A stretch of DNA of 64,000 nucleotides, taken from Cronobacter condimenti 1330 (lineage in GTDB: Bacteria; Pseudomonadota; Gammaproteobacteria; Enterobacterales; Enterobacteriaceae). The translations under genes and the position numbers were made by a program. The notes under the pieces were generated by a model. The model had not been told where the DNA came from. It did no database searches and worked only from the letters and a program-made list of their open reading frames with translations. How positions within the stretch are numbered: position 1 is the stretch's first letter; every line of letters begins with the position of its first letter. The stretch spans positions 1,488,001 through 1,552,000 of the forward strand of contig NZ_CP012264.1 of the NCBI RefSeq assembly GCF_001277255.1, in the 5' to 3' direction. Shown here piece by piece: positions 60,087 to 64,000 of this stretch.

Positions 60087-60980
60087 ATGGATCAACTGCG
60101 TGCAGAACTCAGTCATCTGTTAGGTGAAAAACTCAGTCGCCTTGAATGCATCAGCGAAAAAGCGGATACCGCGCTTTGGTCGCTTTATGACAGTAAAGGT
60201 AATCCGCTACCGCTGCTGGCGCGAAGCTTTACCTCACCGGGGCTTGCGCAGCAGCAGGCCGGGAAAATGTCTATCCTCGCGCGTAATGGCACGGTGCGTA
60301 TGCCCGTGGTGTATGGCGTAATGACGCATGAAGAACATCCGGGGCCGGATGTCTTACTGATGGAACGGCTGCGCGGCGTACCGGTGGAAGCCCCCGCGCG
60401 TACGCCGCAACGCTGGGAGCAACTTCAGGATCAAATCATTGAAGCGCTGCTGAGCTGGCATCGGATCGACAGTCACGGCTGCGTGGGTAGCGTTGACAGC
60501 ACCCAGGAAAACCTCTGGCCATTCTGGTATCGCCAGCGGGTTGAGGTGCTCTGGAGCACGCTCAATCAGTATCAGAATACGGGGCTTACGATGCAGGATA
60601 AACGCATGCTGTTCCGCACCCGCGAATGCCTCGATGCTATGTTTGCGGGCTTTAACGACAACTGCGTGCTGGTTCACGGGAATTTTAATCTGCGTAGCAT
60701 GCTAAAAGATGCCCGCAGCGATCAACTGCTGGCGATGGTCAATCCGGGCATCGTGCTCTGGGCACCGCGTGAATATGAGCTGTTCCGCTTGTTTGACACG
60801 CCACTTGCAGAAAGCCTTTTCTGGCGTTATCTCCAGCGCGCGCCGGTCGCGGAATCGTTCCTCTGGCGCCGCTGGCTGTATGTGCTGTGGGATGAAGTTG
60901 CGCAACTTCTGCAAACCGGAAAAATGAACCGCGCGGCCTTTAAGACCGCATCGGAATCACTCCTTCCCTGGGTCGCCTGA
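60087..60980 (+). CDS. ycbJ: YcbJ, aminoglycoside-phosphotransferase-like protein
   Basis: This 297-residue protein matches E. coli YcbJ in length and sequence style and has a kinase-like APH fold (ATP-lobe pattern around EKADTALWSLYD, C-lobe LVHGNFNLRSML). The Brenner motif HGD is HGN here: His197, Gly198, Asn199, so the catalytic aspartate is replaced, as it is in E. coli. Its function is unknown. Its 3' end overlaps the convergent elyC by 24 bp. Confidence 0.9.
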   Translation: MDQLRAELSHLLGEKLSRLECISEKADTALWSLYDSKGNPLPLLARSFTSPGLAQQQAGKMSILARNGTVRMPVVYGVMTHEEHPGPDVLLMERLRGVPVEAPARTPQRWEQLQDQIIEALLSWHRIDSHGCVGSVDSTQENLWPFWYRQRVEVLWSTLNQYQNTGLTMQDKRMLFRTRECLDAMFAGFNDNCVLVHGNFNLRSMLKDARSDQLLAMVNPGIVLWAPREYELFRLFDTPLAESLFWRYLQRAPVAESFLWRRWLYVLWDEVAQLLQTGKMNRAAFKTASESLLPWVA

Positions 60981-61736
60981 TGCCACGCCTTTCATCCATT
61001 GCCAGACGCGCCCGAGGATTTCATACCCGGCGCGTTCGCTATGCATCAGCCACAGTGAAGAGGGATAAGTGCGCTCCCACGGGTTAAGCGGGGACGCTAT
61101 CGCCATCTGATTAGCGGGTGCAGGGATTGGATTAAGCCCCTGGCGTTTGAAAAAGATGACCGCCCGCGGCAAATGCGACGCCGAGGTCACCAGTAAAAAC
61201 GGCTGTTGCCCTAGCGCCCCGGCGACAGCGGCGGCTTCTTCTTCGGTATCTTTCGGCGAATCGAGCGTAATAATGTCGCTGCGCGGCACGCCTAAGCTTT
61301 CAGCGACGCGGGCGCCCGCCTCGGCGGTGCTTACGGGATTGGTGGTGGCGTGTGCGCCGGTAAACACCATTTTTGCGCCAGGGTTCGCCAGCCATAGCCG
61401 CACGCCTTCGGTCACACGCGGCAGGCTGTTATTAATCAGGTTTGAGCTTGGCGCCCACGTGTCGTTCCAGGTGTAGCCGCCGCCCAGCACCACAATGTAA
61501 TTGGCCTTCTGGCCATGCCAGGTGGGGTAGTCATCTTCCACGGGTTTCAGCAGGCCGTCCGCGACCGGTTGCAGACTTAACAGCAGCAAAACCAGCCAGC
61601 TTGCAGTCATCAACACCTTCCCGCTTTTCTTAAACCGCGTGAACCAGAGCAATGCGAGCGCGATGCCCATCATCAGCAGCAGAAAGGGCAGCGGCAGCAG
61701 TAGCGTGCCGGTCAGTTTTTTCAGAATAAAAAGCAT
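60957..61736 (-). CDS. elyC: ElyC, envelope biogenesis factor (DUF218)
   Basis: ElyC (YcbC) is an inner-membrane DUF218 protein; E. coli mutants lyse at low temperature because peptidoglycan synthesis via the lipid carrier fails. It has 259 residues with two N-terminal membrane helices (LLLPLPFLLLMMGIALALLW, VLMTASWLVLLLLSLQPV) and a DUF218 domain with VVLGGGYTWND and VTSASHLPRAVIFFKRQG. It is convergent and overlapping with ycbJ. Confidence 0.95.
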   Translation of the reverse strand: MLFILKKLTGTLLLPLPFLLLMMGIALALLWFTRFKKSGKVLMTASWLVLLLLSLQPVADGLLKPVEDDYPTWHGQKANYIVVLGGGYTWNDTWAPSSNLINNSLPRVTEGVRLWLANPGAKMVFTGAHATTNPVSTAEAGARVAESLGVPRSDIITLDSPKDTEEEAAAVAGALGQQPFLLVTSASHLPRAVIFFKRQGLNPIPAPANQMAIASPLNPWERTYPSSLWLMHSERAGYEILGRVWQWMKGVASGDPGKE

Positions 61737-61868
61737 CGGTTATGGGTCCTTTTTTAACCATACGGCAGGTAAAGGCTGCCTATCTTACGCCAGATGGGTT
61801 CATTCTCCCTCCGGCTGTGACAAAATAGCGGTTTTGCCGGATGTGCTTATCACCTGGAGAGTGTGCCC

Positions 61869-62648
61869 ATGCGGGATCGCAATTTTGATGACATCGCCGA
61901 AAAGTTTGCGCGCAACATTTACGGTACAACAAAAGGCCAGTTGCGTCAGGCTATCCTCTGGCAGGATCTCGAGGCGTTGTTAAACACCTTGCCTGAGCGT
62001 CCGTTACGCGTGCTTGATGCTGGCGGTGGCGAAGGGCAAACCGCATGCCGTCTGGCCGAGCGAGGCCATCAGGTATTGCTTTGCGATCTTTCCGCAGAAA
62101 TGGTGGCCCGCGCCCGCAAAGCCGCGCAGGAGAAAGGTGTGAGCGGCAACATGCATTTTGTACAATGCGCCGCGCAGGAGGCAGGTCAGCATTTGGAAAG
62201 CCCGGTTGATCTGATATTGTTTCACGCTGTGCTGGAATGGGTAGCCGATCCGCAGGCGGCACTGCGCCATCTGTGGGATTGCCTCGCGCCGGGCGGCGCG
62301 CTTTCGCTGATGTTCTACAACGCCAATGGGCTGCTAATGCATAACATGGTGGCGGGCAATTTTCCGTATGTGGAACAGGGCATGCCTAAGCGTAAAAAAC
62401 GTACCCTTTCGCCAGACTACCCGCGCGCGCCGCAGGAGGTCTATGCCTGGCTTGACGCGCTGGGCGGGCGCATTACCGGTAAAACCGGCGTGCGGGTGTT
62501 TCATGATTACCTGCGAGAAAAGCATCAGCAGCGCGACGATTTTGACGCCTTACTGGAACTGGAAACGCGCTATTGCCGGCAGGAGCCCTGGATAAGCCTC
62601 GGGCGCTACATCCATGTCACCGTGATAAAGCCGGAGATCCAAGGATAA
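61869..62648 (+). CDS. cmoM: CmoM, tRNA (5-carboxymethoxyuridine) methyltransferase
   Basis: CmoM (formerly smtA) methylates cmo5U34 to mcmo5U34 in tRNA using SAM. It has 259 residues. SAM motif I is VLDAGGGEGQT, followed by DLILFHAVLEWVADP and the tail CRQEPWISLGRYIHV. Start ATG 61869 fits GGAGAG upstream and the MRDRNFDDIAEKF N-terminus; GTG 61863 is an alternative. It lies 3 bp before mukF, the head of the cmoM-mukFEB operon. Confidence 0.96.
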   Translation: MRDRNFDDIAEKFARNIYGTTKGQLRQAILWQDLEALLNTLPERPLRVLDAGGGEGQTACRLAERGHQVLLCDLSAEMVARARKAAQEKGVSGNMHFVQCAAQEAGQHLESPVDLILFHAVLEWVADPQAALRHLWDCLAPGGALSLMFYNANGLLMHNMVAGNFPYVEQGMPKRKKRTLSPDYPRAPQEVYAWLDALGGRITGKTGVRVFHDYLREKHQQRDDFDALLELETRYCRQEPWISLGRYIHVTVIKPEIQG

Positions 62649-62651
62649 ACT

Positions 62652-63974
62652 ATGAGTACTTTTTCCCAGACAGTCCCTGAACTGGTTGCCTGGGCCAGGA
62701 AAAACGATTTTTCGATCCAGCTTCCGGTAGACAGGCTGGCTTTTTTGCTGGCTATCGCCACGCTGAACGGTGAAAGGCTGGACGGCGAAATGAGCGAAGG
62801 GGAGCTGGTGGACGCGTTTCGTCACGTCAGCGATGCCTTTGAGCAAACGACCGAGACGGTTGCACAGCGCGCCAACAACGCCATTAACGATATGGTGCGC
62901 CAGCGTCTCATTAACCGTTTCACCAGCGAGCAGGCGGAAGGCAACGCAATTTACCGCCTGACGCCGCTTGGCATTGGCATTACGGATTACTACATCCGCC
63001 AGCGTGAATTCTCATCGTTGCGCCTCTCGATGCAGCTTTCTATCGTGGCAAGCGAACTCAAGCGCGCCGCCGATGCCGCCGTTGAAGGCGGCGATGAATT
63101 CCACTGGCACCGTAACGTCTACGCGCCGCTGAAATATTCCGTGGCGGAGATTTTCGACAGTATCGATCTGACCCAGCGCATCATGGATGAGCAGCAACAA
63201 CTGGTGAAAGATGACATCGCCCAGCTGCTGAATAAAGACTGGCGAGCGGCTATCTCCAGCTGCGAACTGCTGCTGTCGGAAACGTCCGGCACGCTGCGCG
63301 AACTTCAGGACACGCTGGAAGCGGCGGGCGATAAGCTGCAGGCTAACCTGTTACAAATTCAGGAAGCGACCCTTGGGCGTGACGATCTCCACTTCGTTGA
63401 TCGCCTGACGTTCGATCTACAAAGCAAACTCGATCGCATCACCAGCTGGGGTCAGCAGGCGATTGATCTGTGGATCGGCTATGACCGCCATGTTCATAAA
63501 TTTATCCGTACCGCGATTGATATGGATAAAAACCGCGTCTTCGCCCAGCGTCTGCGCCAGTCGGTACAGAACTATTTCGACGCGCCATGGGCCCTGACTT
63601 ACGCCAGCGCCGATCGCCTGCTCGACATGCGAGATGAAGAGATGACGCTGCGCGATGAAGAAGTAACCGGCGAATTACCGCCAGATCTGGAATTTGAAGA
63701 GTTTAACGAGATCCGCGAACAGCTGGCGGCGATGATTGAAGCCCAGCTTGAAGTCTACCGGGAACGTCAGCAGCCGCTCGACTTAGGTGTCGTGATGCGC
63801 GAATACCTGACGCAATTCCCGCGCGCCCGCCATTTCGACGTGGCGCGTATCGTGGTGGATCAGGCCGTGCGCCTGGGCGTCGCTGAAGCGGACTTTACCG
63901 GGCTGCCTGCCAAATGGCAGTCCATTAATGATTATGGAGCCAAGGTACAGGCGAATGTCATCGACAAATATTGA
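62652..63974 (+). CDS. mukF: MukF, kleisin subunit of the MukBEF condensin
   Basis: MukF bridges MukB heads and binds MukE in the enterobacterial SMC-type condensin. It has 440 residues, equal to E. coli: N-terminal winged helix dimer domain, a middle helical region, and a C-terminal winged helix. It overlaps mukE by 20 bp (start at 63955), so translation is coupled. Confidence 0.98.
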   Translation: MSTFSQTVPELVAWARKNDFSIQLPVDRLAFLLAIATLNGERLDGEMSEGELVDAFRHVSDAFEQTTETVAQRANNAINDMVRQRLINRFTSEQAEGNAIYRLTPLGIGITDYYIRQREFSSLRLSMQLSIVASELKRAADAAVEGGDEFHWHRNVYAPLKYSVAEIFDSIDLTQRIMDEQQQLVKDDIAQLLNKDWRAAISSCELLLSETSGTLRELQDTLEAAGDKLQANLLQIQEATLGRDDLHFVDRLTFDLQSKLDRITSWGQQAIDLWIGYDRHVHKFIRTAIDMDKNRVFAQRLRQSVQNYFDAPWALTYASADRLLDMRDEEMTLRDEEVTGELPPDLEFEEFNEIREQLAAMIEAQLEVYRERQQPLDLGVVMREYLTQFPRARHFDVARIVVDQAVRLGVAEADFTGLPAKWQSINDYGAKVQANVIDKY

Positions 63975-64000
63975 ACAAGTGATGCCAGTTAAACTGGCGC
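63955..64000 (+). CDS. mukE: MukE, condensin accessory subunit (5' end only)
   Basis: The first 15 codons are in the window, MSSTNIEQVMPVKLA, matching the MukE N-terminus. The ATG lies inside mukF, overlapping its last 20 bp. The rest of the gene, and mukB, lie beyond the window. Confidence 0.88.
   Translation, partial: MSSTNIEQVMPVKLA

Overview
The window is a contiguous stretch of chromosome from a member of the Enterobacteriaceae. Gene order follows the Escherichia coli K-12 art-to-muk segment almost gene for gene: artQIP, ybjPQ, amiD, ybjS, ltaE, poxB, hcr-hcp, lysO, ybjD, ybjX, macAB, cspD, clpSA, infA, aat, cydCD, trxB, lrp, ftsK, lolA, rarA, serS, ycaD, pflAB, focA, ycaOP, serC, aroA, ycaL, cmk, rpsA, ihfB, ycaI, msbA, lpxK, ycaQR, kdsB, ycbJ, elyC, cmoM, mukF(E). 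Protein lengths match the E. coli family members closely, but the sequence is visibly more GC-rich than E. coli and several E. coli genes are absent (ybjT, aqpZ, serW tRNA, dmsABC). The best guess is a Cronobacter-like genus or near relative. That genus call is inference; the family call is firm.

Layout. Positions 1-15062 hold arginine uptake (artQIP), cell-wall amidase AmiD, threonine aldolase, pyruvate oxidase, the NO-stress pair hcp-hcr, lysine exporter LysO, an OLD-type nuclease and the VirK-like ybjX. Positions 15223-21518 hold the MacAB efflux pump and the ClpS-ClpA protein-quality system with CspD. Positions 21698-27518 (minus strand) hold translation factor IF-1, the N-end-rule transferase Aat that feeds ClpS-ClpA, the CydDC thiol exporter and thioredoxin reductase. 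Positions 27988-37740 hold Lrp, FtsK, LolA, RarA, SerS and YcaD. Positions 37773-44067 (minus strand) hold the anaerobic formate module focA-pflB with pflA, plus ycaO. Positions 44209-51460 hold serine and aromatic biosynthesis (serC-aroA), ycaL, cmk-rpsA and ihfB. Positions 51664-58936 hold the ComEC homologue and the envelope genes msbA-lpxK-ycaQ-ycaR-kdsB. Positions 58960-64000 hold a divergent Lrp-type regulator/DUF2000 pair, ycbJ, elyC, cmoM and the start of mukFE.

The non-K-12 content is limited to four small genes: a gamma-glutamylcyclotransferase-like gene at 3588-3920, a DoxX-family membrane protein at 8019-8453, an AsnC/Lrp-type regulator at 58960-59445 and its divergent DUF2000 neighbour at 59571-59993. 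No insertion sequence, prophage, CRISPR array, rRNA or tRNA was found. No convincing large novel system is present. The most rewarding items are the regulator/DUF2000 pair with its perfect palindrome, the YcbJ pseudokinase, the core OLD-family nuclease, and several regulatory sites readable directly in the DNA (paired ARG boxes, an NsrR-like site, and a class II FNR promoter with an IHF site).
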